Shown in pieces: positions 25,537-34,719 of a DNA stretch of 64,000 nucleotides; position 1 is the first letter of the stretch; each line of letters opens with the position of its first letter. The DNA is from Thermoproteus sp. (lineage in GTDB: Archaea; Thermoproteota; Thermoprotei; Thermoproteales; Thermoproteaceae): NCBI GenBank assembly GCA_038893495.1, contig JAWARJ010000001.1, forward strand, positions 1,353,824 through 1,417,823. Direction: 5' to 3'. The notes beneath the pieces were generated by a model that did no database searches, was not told the origin of the DNA, and worked only from the letters and a program-made list of their open reading frames with translations. Made by a program: the position numbers and the translations under genes.

Positions 25537-26441
25537 CGTCGGTTAAGATCCAGGTAGGCAGAAAGCCGATGGATTTCGCCGTTGCGAGGCAGCCCATTTG
25601 GTGTCCCGGTTGCGGCGACTACGGCATATTGGAGGCCTTGAGGAGGGCTCTGGCCGACGTCGGCCTGAAGAACGAAGAGGTAGTCGTAGTTTCGGGCATC
25701 GGGTGCTCCTCCCAGTTGCCCCACTTCATGAAGACCTATGGGGTCCACGGCATACACGGGCGCATATTGCCGGTGGCCACAGGCATAAAGATCTCGAATC
25801 CCAAGCTTACGGTCATCGGCGTCGGCGGCGACGGGGACGGATACGGCATAGGGCTGAACCACATGATCCACGCCGCTAGGCGCAACGTAGGCGTGGTCTA
25901 CATAGTGTCTAACAACCAGGTCTACGGCCTCACCACCGGCCAGATGGCGCCCACTACGCTTAAGGGCGTCAAGACCAAGACCACGCCCTACGGCTCTATA
26001 GACTCGCCGGTGAACCCGTTGGCGTTGGCGCTGGCGGCCGGCGCGACGTTCGTGGCGAGAGGCTTCAGCGGCGACGTGGCGCATCTGGCCCAGATAATCT
26101 CGGAGGCCTTGAAGCACAAGGGCTTCGCCTTAGTCGACGTCTTGAGCCCCTGCGTCACCTTCAACCGCATAAACACCTACGACTGGTTTAGGGCGCGGGT
26201 ATACAAGCTGGAGTCCGTAGGGCACGACCCCTCCGACTACGAACAGGCCTATAAGAGGGCTTTGGAGTGGCCGACGTTGGACCCCTACGGGAAGATACCC
26301 ATAGGGATCTTCTACAAGAGGGAGGACCTGCCGCCCTACGAGGAGGAGGTGTCTCGACTGCTAGGAGGCGTCTCGCCGATAGAGGCGCCGTTGGAGCTGA
26401 CGGGCGAGAAGCTCAAAGCCCTTCTGAGCTACTTCCAATAG
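25533..26441 (+). CDS. 2-oxoacid:ferredoxin oxidoreductase, beta subunit
   Basis: 302 residues. Cluster cysteines are in WCPGCGDYGIL and GIGCSSQLPHF, plus a later SPCVTFN. Thiamine diphosphate is bound through GDGDGYGIGLNH with the Mg ligand VSNNQVYGLTTGQ. This subunit holds the [4Fe-4S] cluster and thiamine cofactor. It overlaps the alpha gene by ATGA and ends in a seven-T terminator, so the operon is two genes. Confidence 0.95.
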   Translation: MTSVKIQVGRKPMDFAVARQPIWCPGCGDYGILEALRRALADVGLKNEEVVVVSGIGCSSQLPHFMKTYGVHGIHGRILPVATGIKISNPKLTVIGVGGDGDGYGIGLNHMIHAARRNVGVVYIVSNNQVYGLTTGQMAPTTLKGVKTKTTPYGSIDSPVNPLALALAAGATFVARGFSGDVAHLAQIISEALKHKGFALVDVLSPCVTFNRINTYDWFRARVYKLESVGHDPSDYEQAYKRALEWPTLDPYGKIPIGIFYKREDLPPYEEEVSRLLGGVSPIEAPLELTGEKLKALLSYFQ

Positions 26442-26444
26442 ATC

Positions 26445-26451
26445 TTTTTTT
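26445..26451 (+). terminator. Poly-T terminator of the oxidoreductase operon
   Basis: Seven consecutive T begin 4 nt after the stop codon of the beta subunit, directly upstream of tmcA. No strong hairpin precedes them, as is usual for archaeal termination. Confidence 0.6.
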
Positions 26452-26469
26452 ACCCGGCAAAACTCCTCT

Positions 26470-28833
26470 GTGCTGAAAGAAGTCCTGTCGGAGGAACTCG
26501 CCAAGGCGAGGAGGGCCCGCCACCGGAGGCTTCTGGCCGTAATTTCGTCGGACGACCGGAAAGCGGCCGAGGGGGTGGCGGAGGCCCTCGAGGTGTTCGA
26601 ATCGGCGGCTGGAGGAGGCAGGGGGCTCTACATGTTCCAGCCCGAATACGCCGACGCGAATAGGAGGCAGAACTACGTGAGGGACCTCCTGGGCGACTCC
26701 TCGTTGGAGGTGGAGTTCAGGCCCTATAAGGACACGCCGAAGCTGTTGGGGAAGACCTACGACTTCGCGGTGCTAGATCTCGTGAACGATCTTAAGCCCA
26801 ACGACGTGGGGAGACTCGGCGGCGTAGTCGCCGGTGGGGGCCTCTACGTCTTGGTCCTACCGCCTTTAGAGGTCTGGAAGTCCTACCTCACGAAGTTCCA
26901 AGCCACGCTGTTGGTGCCTCAGTACAAGCCCAACGATGTGAGGCATAGGACCAAGGAGAGGTTTTGGAGGAAGTTGTGGGAGCACGACGGGATAATAATC
27001 TACGACGCCGATAGGGGCGAGGTGTTGAGGAGGCCCCAGTCGCAACCGCCCGAGTGGGTCAAGCCGGAGGTCAAAATCCCCGAGAAGGCCGTCATACCCG
27101 TCAAGATATACCAACTGGCCGCCACGCAGGACCAAGTGGAGGTCTTGAGGCTCATGGAGGGTCTCTACGAGAGGCCCAAGAGGAAGCAAGTCCTCGTGGT
27201 GATTGCAGATAGGGGGAGGGGTAAGAGCGCGGCGTTGGGGCTGGGCCTCGCGGGGCTGGGACATAGGTTGCGTAAAGCCAAGTCGCAAGTGCAGTTGGTG
27301 GTGAGCGCCATGGAGTACAGCAACGTCGAGACTCTGGCGGAGTTCCTATTGAGGGGCTTGAAGGCCCTCGGCTACAAGCCCGGCGTGGAGAAGGAAGGGG
27401 GAGAGGTCAAATCGGTCAAGGCCAAGGGCATATTTGTGGACTTCATAACGCCCTACCAGTTAATGAAGAGGGAGAAGGCCGACATAGTGGCGGTAGACGA
27501 GGCGGCGTCTATACCCCTCCCCATACTCTACGGCGCACATAAGAAGTTCGACAGGCTGATATTCGCCACGACGATACACGGATACGAGGGGGCGGGGAGG
27601 GGCTTCTCCATAAGGTTCCTCGAGAGCTTGAAGAGGGACCCAGAGACCGACGTCAAGATATACGAGATGGAGGAGCCCATTAGGTACGGGAGGGGCGACC
27701 CCATAGAGCGTTGGCTTTTCGACGCCTTCCTCCTCGACGCGGAGCCTGAAGACCTAGACGACGGGGACTACGAGGCCATAAGGGCCAAGAGGCTGAGGTA
27801 CCTAAGGGAGGAGGAGATTTTGGGGGACGAGGAGAAGCTACGCCGTTTCTTCGGCATATACGTCCAGGCCCACTATAGGAACGAGCCGGACGACCTGGGC
27901 ATGCTCCTAGACGCTCCGCACCATACGGCGCGGGCCGTGGCGTTGGAGAACGGCAAGATAGTGGTATCCCTAGAGCTGGCCGAAGAGGGAGGTCTCAACG
28001 ACGACTTCGTAGACGAGGCGTTGAGGGGCCTGAAGCTGCCGGGCAACATACTGCCTGACCGCTTCCTTAAGTATTGGCGCCTGCCGGAGTTCGCGAAGCT
28101 CAAGGGCTGGAGGATAGTGAGGATAGCCACACACCCCGCGGCGCAGGACATGGGGCTGGGCACCGAAGCCTTGAGGCTAGTCGAGAAGGAGGCCGCGGAG
28201 AGGGGCTACGACTGGGTCGGCGTGGGGTTCGGCGTCTACGGCAAGCTCCTCAAGTTCTGGATCAAAAACGGCTATATACCCATACACATATCGCCCGAGC
28301 GCAACCCCGTGTCGGGCGAATACAGCGTCTTGTTGATAAAGCCGCTGAACGAAAAGGCGGCCAAGCTCGTCGAGTACGCCAATGTGGAGTTCAGAAGGCG
28401 CCTCATCCACTCCCTAATGGGGCCCTACAGCGATTTGGACCCAGCCGAGGCCAGGATGTTGTTGGAGGACTGGGGCTGGGACATAGAGCCGAAGCCCAAG
28501 CTCTCCAAAAACCAAATAGACAGGCTGGTCGCCTATGCGGTGGGCCCCATGACCTTCGAGAACGTGTCGGACGCCCTCTACTTCATAACGGCGCAATATT
28601 TCTACTCCTCCAAGGCGAGGAGGCCCACGTTGGGGGAGGCCCTAGAGCTCGCCCTAGTTTCTAAAGTCCTACAAGCGAGGCCCTGGAAGGAGGCGGCCGA
28701 GGCCATAGGCGTCAGGCGGGGCTCCCTCATGTTGGTGCTGAGGGAAATAACCAAGACCCTCCTCTATTATTTCTACGGAGGAGAGTTCGAAGTGCCGCTG
28801 TTCGTAGTGGGCGTAGTCAAAGGCGAGGACTAA
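26470..28833 (+). CDS. tmcA: tRNA(Met) cytidine acetyltransferase TmcA
   Basis: 787 residues. Order of domains: an N-terminal DUF1726-type domain, a P-loop helicase-like module with VIADRGRGKSAALGLGLAG and the Walker B region IVAVDEAASIPLPIL, then a GNAT acetyltransferase with RIATHPAAQDMGLGTEAL, then a C-terminal tail. TmcA/Nat10 forms N4-acetylcytidine in tRNA and, in hyperthermophiles, widely in rRNA, using acetyl-CoA and ATP. The GTG start lies just behind the poly-T terminator. Confidence 0.93.
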   Translation: MLKEVLSEELAKARRARHRRLLAVISSDDRKAAEGVAEALEVFESAAGGGRGLYMFQPEYADANRRQNYVRDLLGDSSLEVEFRPYKDTPKLLGKTYDFAVLDLVNDLKPNDVGRLGGVVAGGGLYVLVLPPLEVWKSYLTKFQATLLVPQYKPNDVRHRTKERFWRKLWEHDGIIIYDADRGEVLRRPQSQPPEWVKPEVKIPEKAVIPVKIYQLAATQDQVEVLRLMEGLYERPKRKQVLVVIADRGRGKSAALGLGLAGLGHRLRKAKSQVQLVVSAMEYSNVETLAEFLLRGLKALGYKPGVEKEGGEVKSVKAKGIFVDFITPYQLMKREKADIVAVDEAASIPLPILYGAHKKFDRLIFATTIHGYEGAGRGFSIRFLESLKRDPETDVKIYEMEEPIRYGRGDPIERWLFDAFLLDAEPEDLDDGDYEAIRAKRLRYLREEEILGDEEKLRRFFGIYVQAHYRNEPDDLGMLLDAPHHTARAVALENGKIVVSLELAEEGGLNDDFVDEALRGLKLPGNILPDRFLKYWRLPEFAKLKGWRIVRIATHPAAQDMGLGTEALRLVEKEAAERGYDWVGVGFGVYGKLLKFWIKNGYIPIHISPERNPVSGEYSVLLIKPLNEKAAKLVEYANVEFRRRLIHSLMGPYSDLDPAEARMLLEDWGWDIEPKPKLSKNQIDRLVAYAVGPMTFENVSDALYFITAQYFYSSKARRPTLGEALELALVSKVLQARPWKEAAEAIGVRRGSLMLVLREITKTLLYYFYGGEFEVPLFVVGVVKGED

Positions 28834-28997
28834 ACCGACTCCTGGCCCGCCCCTCGGGGCGATGGGCCAAACGCAAGTCGCCGATCTCGACGCTCCGGTC
28901 ATGTCGGCGAGAGCGATGACCCCATCGCCGCCTCTACGGTCTAGGAAGACCTCCGCGACAGTTAGAAAGATATAAAGTCCGTATATAGGACCCGGCT

Positions 28998-29351
28998 GTG
29001 GAGTGGGGGGCCGCGTCTAGGGTATTCGAGAAGTGGGGCGTGGTGTTCGCATATCTCTTCGGCTCGAGGGCCAGGGGCACTGCTAGGGAGGACAGCGATT
29101 GGGACGTGGCGGCGTATTTCGGCAGGGACGTGACGGTGTTGGAGGAGGTAGCCCTAGAGGAGGAGCTGTCCGACGCCCTCGGCGTCGAGGTCAACGTGGT
29201 GGCTCTCGACGCGGCGCCGCTGGACTTGATCTACACGGTCTTGAACTCCGGCGTCCCCATATACTCAAAGGACGAGGACAGGAGGCGTAGCTGGGAGATA
29301 GAGGCGTATCTAGAGTATTTGGACTGGGCCAGCCAGTATGAAGAGGCCTAG
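28998..29351 (+). CDS. MNT-type nucleotidyltransferase (HEPN-MNT antitoxin family), orphan
   Basis: 117 residues. The nucleotidyltransferase signature GSRARGTAREDSDWDVAAYF carries the GSxxx...DxD pattern, and a later acidic strand EVNVVALD supplies the third Asp. Small proteins of this type (MntA) inactivate a HEPN toxin partner by AMP transfer. No HEPN gene follows within 265 nt, so it appears to be orphan. The GTG start has a GATATAAAG box about 28 nt upstream. Confidence 0.8.
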   Translation: MEWGAASRVFEKWGVVFAYLFGSRARGTAREDSDWDVAAYFGRDVTVLEEVALEEELSDALGVEVNVVALDAAPLDLIYTVLNSGVPIYSKDEDRRRSWEIEAYLEYLDWASQYEEA

Positions 29352-29616
29352 GCCCGGCCCTCGGTAGGGATCGAGCGGCGGGAGACATTGCGGCGGCCTT
29401 GACGTCCGGCCTCACCAAGCTGGAGGGCCCTCTGAGGCGTAGAGGTTTAGACAGACCTACAGGCCGCTCCTCTAAGTCACGTCTCGCTGAGTCGAGGTTT
29501 CGAACAGCCCGGCAAAGTCGCCCGTCAAGAATTTTCACACTCTCCATTGGACGTAAAAGGACCAAGGTACTCAACATGACCAGCGCCGTCGTTGCATTTA
29601 TACTCTGCATTATTAT

Positions 29617-30189
29617 GTGGACGTGTACGAGGTTCTCAAAAGGCCTTTGCCCAAGCCGACAGCGGAGGGATATGCCTCAGCCAGACTGTTAGAGGCGATT
29701 ACGGAGGCGTATATTGCGCTTAGATTTATTAGAGACGGCTTAATACGCAACGCCGCGGAGAAGGCCTTCCAGGCGTGGAGAGCCCTTCTCGCCGCGTTGT
29801 TGAGGCTCGAACTGGAGAGGTTGAAGACGGCGGCCAGGACGGAGGAGGAGAAGAGGTGGCTCGAAGAGAAGGCGGTGCCAAGGGTGCCCACTACTAGGAT
29901 GAAAGAGCTCTCTAGACTTCTAGAAGAAGCTGGATACCCAGACGTCTCTCTGTGGACGTCGTTGGCCCTCGACCTACACGACTACCAGTACCACGGCCCG
30001 GACCCCGACGTGGCGTTGTCGAAGTACAGAACTAGTAAAGAGGCCGCCTACGACGTGTTGAAAATGGCAGAGGGAGTGCTGAGATGCGCCTTGGAGATGC
30101 GAAAGGAGGTTAAGTGGGACGAGGAACTGGAGACAGCGACGTCTAAACTGAGAGAAGAGTTGGAGAAGGTAAAGACGTCGAAACATTGA
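29617..30189 (+). CDS. PaREP1/PaREP8-family protein
   Basis: 190 residues, nearly all helical. The family hallmark is RDGLIRNAAEKAFQAWRALLAALL around residues 40-62, followed by LHDYQYHGPDPDVALSKYRT. PaREP1 proteins are a multicopy group of Thermoproteales (named in Pyrobaculum aerophilum) with a HEPN-like helical fold and no established function. TTTATACTC lies close before the ATG. Its position beside nucleotidyltransferase genes fits a toxin-antitoxin-like neighbourhood. Confidence 0.8.
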   Translation: MDVYEVLKRPLPKPTAEGYASARLLEAITEAYIALRFIRDGLIRNAAEKAFQAWRALLAALLRLELERLKTAARTEEEKRWLEEKAVPRVPTTRMKELSRLLEEAGYPDVSLWTSLALDLHDYQYHGPDPDVALSKYRTSKEAAYDVLKMAEGVLRCALEMRKEVKWDEELETATSKLREELEKVKTSKH

Positions 30190-30461
30190 TACATCCAGGC
30201 TTATGTAGTCGAGACCTCTCTTCTGAAAGGCGGGGGCGTGTGGAGTAGCGACTGTAAGCGCCTTGAGGGCCGCCGCTTGTCGCATCACAAGTTTCACCCC
30301 TCTGTACTTTCTTCCGGGCGACCCCCTACGGTCTTGCCGCGGGACGGCGCCAAGTCCCAGCTGCTCAACGCAAAGCCTACGCTGACGACCGCCTTCGGCA
30401 CACTGCGCTTGTTAGCACTCCGAGGCATGAAAGAACGTAACGGAGATCATTACTACATCCC

Positions 30462-30605
30462 AGATATCCGGATGCCTACTCCGAGGGGAGCCACTACGAG
30501 CTCTATACCGGAGGGATGGCAAGCAGGGCCGTGTCGTTGGCGGAAAAAATATTGAGGTGTATGGAAGAGATGTGGAGTGCCGAGATGTCTTTCCGGGGGC
30601 CTTAA
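30462..30605 (+). pseudogene. Remnant of a HEPN-domain gene (C-terminal part)
   Basis: Frame 30462-30605 reads RYPDAYSEGSHYELYTGGM followed by ASRAVSLAEKILRCMEEMW, the typical end of a HEPN protein (RYPDA..G.PYE.YT...A..A...A..I). The N-terminal half is not found in an aligned frame in 30190-30461, which contains only short broken frames. It overlaps the start of the degenerate nucleotidyltransferase, as in intact HEPN-MNT operons. Confidence 0.6.
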
Positions 30606-30978
30606 AGCTGGCGACGTGTCTGAGGGAAAAGCTGGGGAGCTTCTCGGCGCTTTTGACCGGGTCGAGGGCGCGCAAAGAGGCCCGAGGCGCGCTCAGCGAT
30701 GTCGACATAATAGTCTTCGCTGAGGGGGCCCGGAGGCTCTGCTCTGCTGTTGGGGGCTCCCCTACGAGTGCGATCTGATGTTCATGAGGCCCGAGGAGAC
30801 GTACCGACGGCTCGAGGCCGGCTTCATAGCCTTGATAGAGGGCTTGTGACACGGCGTGTGGATCTGTAGAGACGAAAAGGCCGAGCTCGTGGAGGAGGCG
30901 TGGAGGAAGTTCCTACAGACGCACGTAGTTGTCCGCAAGGGGGACTATTGGGTCATAAGGAGGCGGGACCGGCCCTAA
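30557..30978 (+). pseudogene. Broken MNT nucleotidyltransferase gene
   Basis: The first part (30557 to about 30750) encodes LLTGSRARKEARGALSDVDI, a complete nucleotidyltransferase signature. A frameshift near 30730-30765 (GGGGGCTCCCC region) moves the reading into a second frame. That frame continues with YECDLMFMRPEETYRRLEAG, is interrupted by an in-frame TGA at 30847-30849, and resumes with RDEKAELVEEAWRKFLQTHV to TAA 30976-30978. Both lesions mark it as inactive. It was the antitoxin partner of the overlapping HEPN remnant. Confidence 0.75.
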
Positions 30979-31019
30979 CGCCGGCGGGAACTATTATTAA
31001 TTGGCTCCATCTCTCTCGT

Positions 31020-31181
31020 GTGTGCGTCAAGATACCGGAGGAGCTGTACCAAAGGCTCAAGAGGGCGGCTGAAAGCGCGGGGTACGACGACGTGGATAAA
31101 TACGTCGTCGACCTCCTAGAGCGGGTATTGGCCGAAGAGGAGGAGATCACGAAGAGGCTTAGGTCTTGGGGCTACGCATGA
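31020..31181 (+). CDS. Small ribbon-helix-helix-like protein
   Basis: 53 residues from the GTG at 31020 (CVKIPEELYQRLKRAAESAGY followed by VVDLLERVLAEEEEI). The start is set by an AT-rich box (CTATTATTAATTGG) about 25 nt upstream. It looks like a VapB/RHH-type DNA-binding or antitoxin protein. It overlaps the following FAD oxidoreductase gene by ATGA, so both are made from one transcript, an unusual pairing. Confidence 0.65.
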   Translation: MCVKIPEELYQRLKRAAESAGYDDVDKYVVDLLERVLAEEEEITKRLRSWGYA

Positions 31182-32278
31182 GGGCCGTAGTGGTGGGGGG
31201 AGGCGTCGTCGGGCTTTTCGCGGCTTATTACCTCAAGAGGGAGGGGGCGGAGGTCGTAGTGGTCGACGGGTCCGAGCTGGGGGAGGGCTCGAGGGCTGCT
31301 GCGGGCATTTTGGAGTTTACCAGATTTAAAATAAATAGAATAAATGTGGTGGGCTACCCCACGGCCTACCTCAAAATGTTGTCTAGAGGCGCCGCGAGGA
31401 TTAGACATCTAGACCTCAAGTGGATATTGGCCTACATCAAGTCCTACGGGCGGGATCCCGGCGAGGAGGTCTGGAGCGCCGTGAGGGAAATGGGCGCCTT
31501 CTCCTGGGCCGAATATAGGAGGCTGGCCGAGGAGAAGAATGACTTCGACTACGCTGAGGAGCCCCTCTACGAGCTCGTAGACGACGTGGAGGCCGAGGCG
31601 GAGGAGCTCAAGAGGGACCCCCTAAGGCCTAAATTCGAGGTGGGGGAGCTGGGGGGAAGGCCCGCAGTGGTCTACCTAGAGGCGGCCAAACTCTCCACGG
31701 ATCTGGCCGCCAAGAGGCTGGCCGAAGAGGCGAAGCCCGCGCACGTGAGGGCGTTCGCCGAGGCCGTGGGGGACGGATACGTCGTGGCTGGAGGCAAGAA
31801 GCTGGAGGCCGATGTGGTCGTAGTGGCCGCAGGCTGGCGGACCTCGCGGCTCCTGGGGCTGCCTGTCGCCCCCTTCAAGGGCTACGGCTTTAGGGTAAGG
31901 CCCGCCGAGAGGCCCAAGGCCATGTTCATAGACCTCGCCGACACGGGAGTCGCGGTGGTCCCCCTCGGCGGCTGGACGAAGGCCACAGGGAGGTTCGACT
32001 TCGACTCGACCGACGACCACTCGCCGGCCGAAAAGGTGCTGGCGGGGGCCAAGAGACTGTTGGGCGGCCTGGAGGTGTTGGACATGGCGGTGGGCTATAG
32101 GCCCTGCACCCCCGACGGCCTCCCCATAGTGGAGAGGCTCGGCGAGAGACTGGTGGTCGCGGCGGGCGCCTGTAGGCTCGGCTGGACCTTCGGCCCGGCT
32201 CTAGGCAAAATGGCGGCCGACCTCGCCTTGGGGAGGACTAAAAGGTCTGTATTTACGGCATCTAGGTTTTCCGTATAG
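31178..32278 (+). CDS. FAD-dependent oxidoreductase, DAO family (D-amino-acid dehydrogenase-like)
   Basis: 366 residues. The dinucleotide motif VVVGGGVVGLFAAYYLKREG is at the N-terminus and the end carries the family closing motif GYRPCTPDGLPIVERLG...LGWTFGPALGKMAADL. Substrate domain features match glycine oxidase/D-amino-acid dehydrogenase/sarcosine oxidase relatives; dye-linked D-amino-acid dehydrogenases are known in Pyrobaculum. The exact substrate is not determined. It is translationally coupled to the small RHH protein and precedes the cytochrome cluster. Confidence 0.8.
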   Translation: MRAVVVGGGVVGLFAAYYLKREGAEVVVVDGSELGEGSRAAAGILEFTRFKINRINVVGYPTAYLKMLSRGAARIRHLDLKWILAYIKSYGRDPGEEVWSAVREMGAFSWAEYRRLAEEKNDFDYAEEPLYELVDDVEAEAEELKRDPLRPKFEVGELGGRPAVVYLEAAKLSTDLAAKRLAEEAKPAHVRAFAEAVGDGYVVAGGKKLEADVVVVAAGWRTSRLLGLPVAPFKGYGFRVRPAERPKAMFIDLADTGVAVVPLGGWTKATGRFDFDSTDDHSPAEKVLAGAKRLLGGLEVLDMAVGYRPCTPDGLPIVERLGERLVVAAGACRLGWTFGPALGKMAADLALGRTKRSVFTASRFSV

Positions 32279-32305
32279 TAGCCATATTGGGCATATAGTA
32301 TTACC

Positions 32306-32317
32306 TATGTACAAGTA
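32306..32317 (+). promoter_or_regulatory. TATGTACARRTA element, copy 1
   Basis: TATGTACAAGTA lies 40-51 nt before the ATG of the first cytochrome-cluster gene and 12 nt upstream of its TATA box (ATTTTATAC). The same 12-mer consensus recurs at 36513 and 39248. The palindromic TGTACA core suggests a dimeric regulator site. Confidence 0.5.
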
Positions 32318-32356
32318 GATTACGTAGGATTTTATACAGATACATAGAGCATACTT

Positions 32357-33991
32357 ATGAAATGGATAGGCTTGATGCCGTTATTGGTAGCGCCGGTTCT
32401 CTACGCCAACGCGGTCCTATACCCAATTACTGGCATAAAAATAGAAATTATTAATACTACCATATTTGGATATATAACTGATTATAGGATCAATATTTAT
32501 GTAAATAATACTGACCTATCTAAAATATTAAAAACAGATGTTTACACTATGGCGATTCTATCATACGGATTTAATTGCACAATTCCCGGCAATATAACCA
32601 GGACCTATACTGTCGACATACCGACAGGCTCCATCTCTATATCTCTCATAGATCTGGCCTCTTCTTATTGTTATGGAGAGCCCACAAGGATAACAAAACT
32701 TTCCCTCTCGGTATTAGTCCTTGGCAGATTTGACAATCTGCCCAAGTGGTATAAGGCGATAGATCTACTGGGAGAATTGAAATCTGTGGGCTATTCCGAC
32801 ATAATAACGCCTGAATCTAGACTAGTTAAATTCACTGTAGAGAAGGTAATAGTAGATAAAGACAGATGGGTCTCCTACCTACTAAAGAGCTACTACGGCC
32901 AGTATTTTGGCGAGATCGACGTAGTTGCTTGGAGTAATTTCAGTTCCGCCTTCGCGATAAGGGTGTCCTACACCCCATTTTACTACTGGCTGACTAAATA
33001 TCTCGACGTTAAGCTCTACGTAAACGGGACTACGTTCGACTTAAACAATGGAGATGCGATACTGCCCCTCTACGCCCCCATATATGGCAATATCTCTATG
33101 TATTTAGTACTCACGGCCTTGAAGTTCTCCACGAAGATATATGTCAACAACGACACGGGGCCGATAAGGCTGGTGCCCATGGAGGTAGTAAGAAGAGGCC
33201 TAGAGGGCAATATCACCTCCTTCGAGAAGATAGGCAAAAACGCATATAGGGTCATCATTTCCCTTAACGACACGATAGACCCAGCCTCTACGACCTTCAA
33301 GTTAGTGCCTTCTACAGGGTCCGTCCAGGTCATGTACTTCGCACGGGTAGTCGGACCTAGGACGGTCGAGCTCTATTTATTCCCCTACAGGCCGGGGGCC
33401 CTATTCGGCGAACTTTACATCTCAATGGATAGAATTGTAATTAGGAAGGAGGGCGCCGTGCGGTTGGAGCTTTCATTTGACGAAGGCTATGAGCCGGAGG
33501 CAGTCTATACGCCTCTGTCAGTCCAGCGCTATGCCCCCTCGGCGACCGATGTGTCGAAAATTCTAGAAATCCATGTGGTTAATGTAAATAGCACCGAATT
33601 CCTCTATGTGTACCTAAACATGACGGCAACTCCTAGAGATCCCCACAAGCCTGTCCTCATAGTCCCTATAGTCCTGTACGAGACCTACTACGGCCCTATG
33701 ATATACGACGTAATCAACGCGACGGGAGTTACGCCTATCGCCGTGGCTCAAAATAAATCGACAGGCATAACGCTTTTAGTTCCGCTATACCTAATGGAGA
33801 GCCCCCAGGAGGTCGACTTGTTGATATATGCAGAGAACATAAGGAGCTACAAGATCCTAGACCTAGAGGCATATGCATATGCCTTTCCCGACTACGACGG
33901 CTCTGTTATTCCATATCTGTCGGCCGTATCGTTGGCACTAATCGCTTTGGCGTTCAGTTTGGCGAGAAAACGCCCTGGGGAGGGACCATGA
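32357..33991 (+). CDS. Secreted membrane-anchored protein of the cytochrome cluster, unknown
   Basis: 544 residues. An N-terminal signal (LMPLLVAPVLYANAVLY) is followed by a long beta-rich ectodomain with many N-x-S/T sites. The C-terminus has one membrane helix (VIPYLSAVSLALIALAFSL) and a basic tail RKRPGEG. The first 400 nt are richer in A and T than neighbouring genes. It overlaps the octaheme cytochrome gene by ATGA, so it is the first gene of that operon. I do not recognise a family; there are no heme motifs. Confidence 0.75.
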   Translation: MKWIGLMPLLVAPVLYANAVLYPITGIKIEIINTTIFGYITDYRINIYVNNTDLSKILKTDVYTMAILSYGFNCTIPGNITRTYTVDIPTGSISISLIDLASSYCYGEPTRITKLSLSVLVLGRFDNLPKWYKAIDLLGELKSVGYSDIITPESRLVKFTVEKVIVDKDRWVSYLLKSYYGQYFGEIDVVAWSNFSSAFAIRVSYTPFYYWLTKYLDVKLYVNGTTFDLNNGDAILPLYAPIYGNISMYLVLTALKFSTKIYVNNDTGPIRLVPMEVVRRGLEGNITSFEKIGKNAYRVIISLNDTIDPASTTFKLVPSTGSVQVMYFARVVGPRTVELYLFPYRPGALFGELYISMDRIVIRKEGAVRLELSFDEGYEPEAVYTPLSVQRYAPSATDVSKILEIHVVNVNSTEFLYVYLNMTATPRDPHKPVLIVPIVLYETYYGPMIYDVINATGVTPIAVAQNKSTGITLLVPLYLMESPQEVDLLIYAENIRSYKILDLEAYAYAFPDYDGSVIPYLSAVSLALIALAFSLARKRPGEGP

Positions 33992-34719
33992 AGTGGGGCG
34001 AAGCCGTCAGGGGCTTTAAAGAGGCCTTGAGGAACCCGTTGGTGTTGGCGTTATTGATAATAGTCGTAATAGTGGTGGCCGCGACGGCGGGGTTCTTGTG
34101 GCTAAAATACGACCCTGGAGCCAACGGCTTTTGTACTGCATGCCACAGCATGGTTCCGTTCTATTCGGCCATAGAGTCGACGCCCCACGGAGCTTTTAAC
34201 TGCCATGTCTGTCACGAACTTACAGTATCGGAATTACCGCAACTGGCGGGGGAGTTGTGGGTCTATATAACCGAAAACCCATCTCCCAGCGATATAGCCA
34301 AACGCGCCCATATAACCATGTTGGACCAATGTCTAGCCTGCCATCCACAAGCTCTGGGCGATCTACAGATACACTCTGTACATAGCGGTCTGGTCCAAAC
34401 ACTCGGGACTTGTACTATTTGCCACAACCCGCATAATTTAGCCCAGACGCCCGCCAAATGCCAAACCTGCCATAGATTAGACGAAGTCCTAAATACCCAC
34501 CTAGAATTCCATACCTATGCCTGGCAACAAGTCCAAATGGGCAATATACAAGTGTGCGCCCAATGCCACGGCCCTACAGTTACGTGGGGCGTGCCGTGGG
34601 GACCCGACTGCACAAACGGCATTGCGCGCGGCATGTCTTGTGTGGCGTGTCACGGCCCCACGGCGGCTCCGTGGAGCCCATCCGACTTCGTAGACTGTAC
34701 TAGATGTCACGCCAAGTAG
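33988..34719 (+). CDS. Octaheme membrane cytochrome c, NapC/NrfH-like
   Basis: 243 residues. One N-terminal membrane helix (about 18-40, LVLALLIIVVIVVAATAGFL) is followed by eight CXXCH sites: CTACH, CHVCH, CLACH, CTICH, CQTCH, CAQCH, CVACH and CTRCH. The beginning GFCTACHSMVPF...HGAFNCHVCH matches the NapC/NrfH quinol-dehydrogenase pattern, but those have four or five hemes. It probably takes electrons from membrane quinol to extracytoplasmic partners. It overlaps the neighbours on both sides (4 and 16 nt). No terminal reductase is recognised nearby. Confidence 0.9.
   Translation: MKWGEAVRGFKEALRNPLVLALLIIVVIVVAATAGFLWLKYDPGANGFCTACHSMVPFYSAIESTPHGAFNCHVCHELTVSELPQLAGELWVYITENPSPSDIAKRAHITMLDQCLACHPQALGDLQIHSVHSGLVQTLGTCTICHNPHNLAQTPAKCQTCHRLDEVLNTHLEFHTYAWQQVQMGNIQVCAQCHGPTVTWGVPWGPDCTNGIARGMSCVACHGPTAAPWSPSDFVDCTRCHAK

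Noticed and set aside
28834-28997. A guide RNA in the tmcA-nucleotidyltransferase gap
   Set aside because: GCGATGA-like words occur, but no D box (CTGA) at the required spacing on either strand.
29352-29616. A HEPN partner for the nucleotidyltransferase at 28998
   Set aside because: No frame in the gap shows the R-x4-H motif or the helical HEPN pattern; only the PaREP1 promoter is visible.
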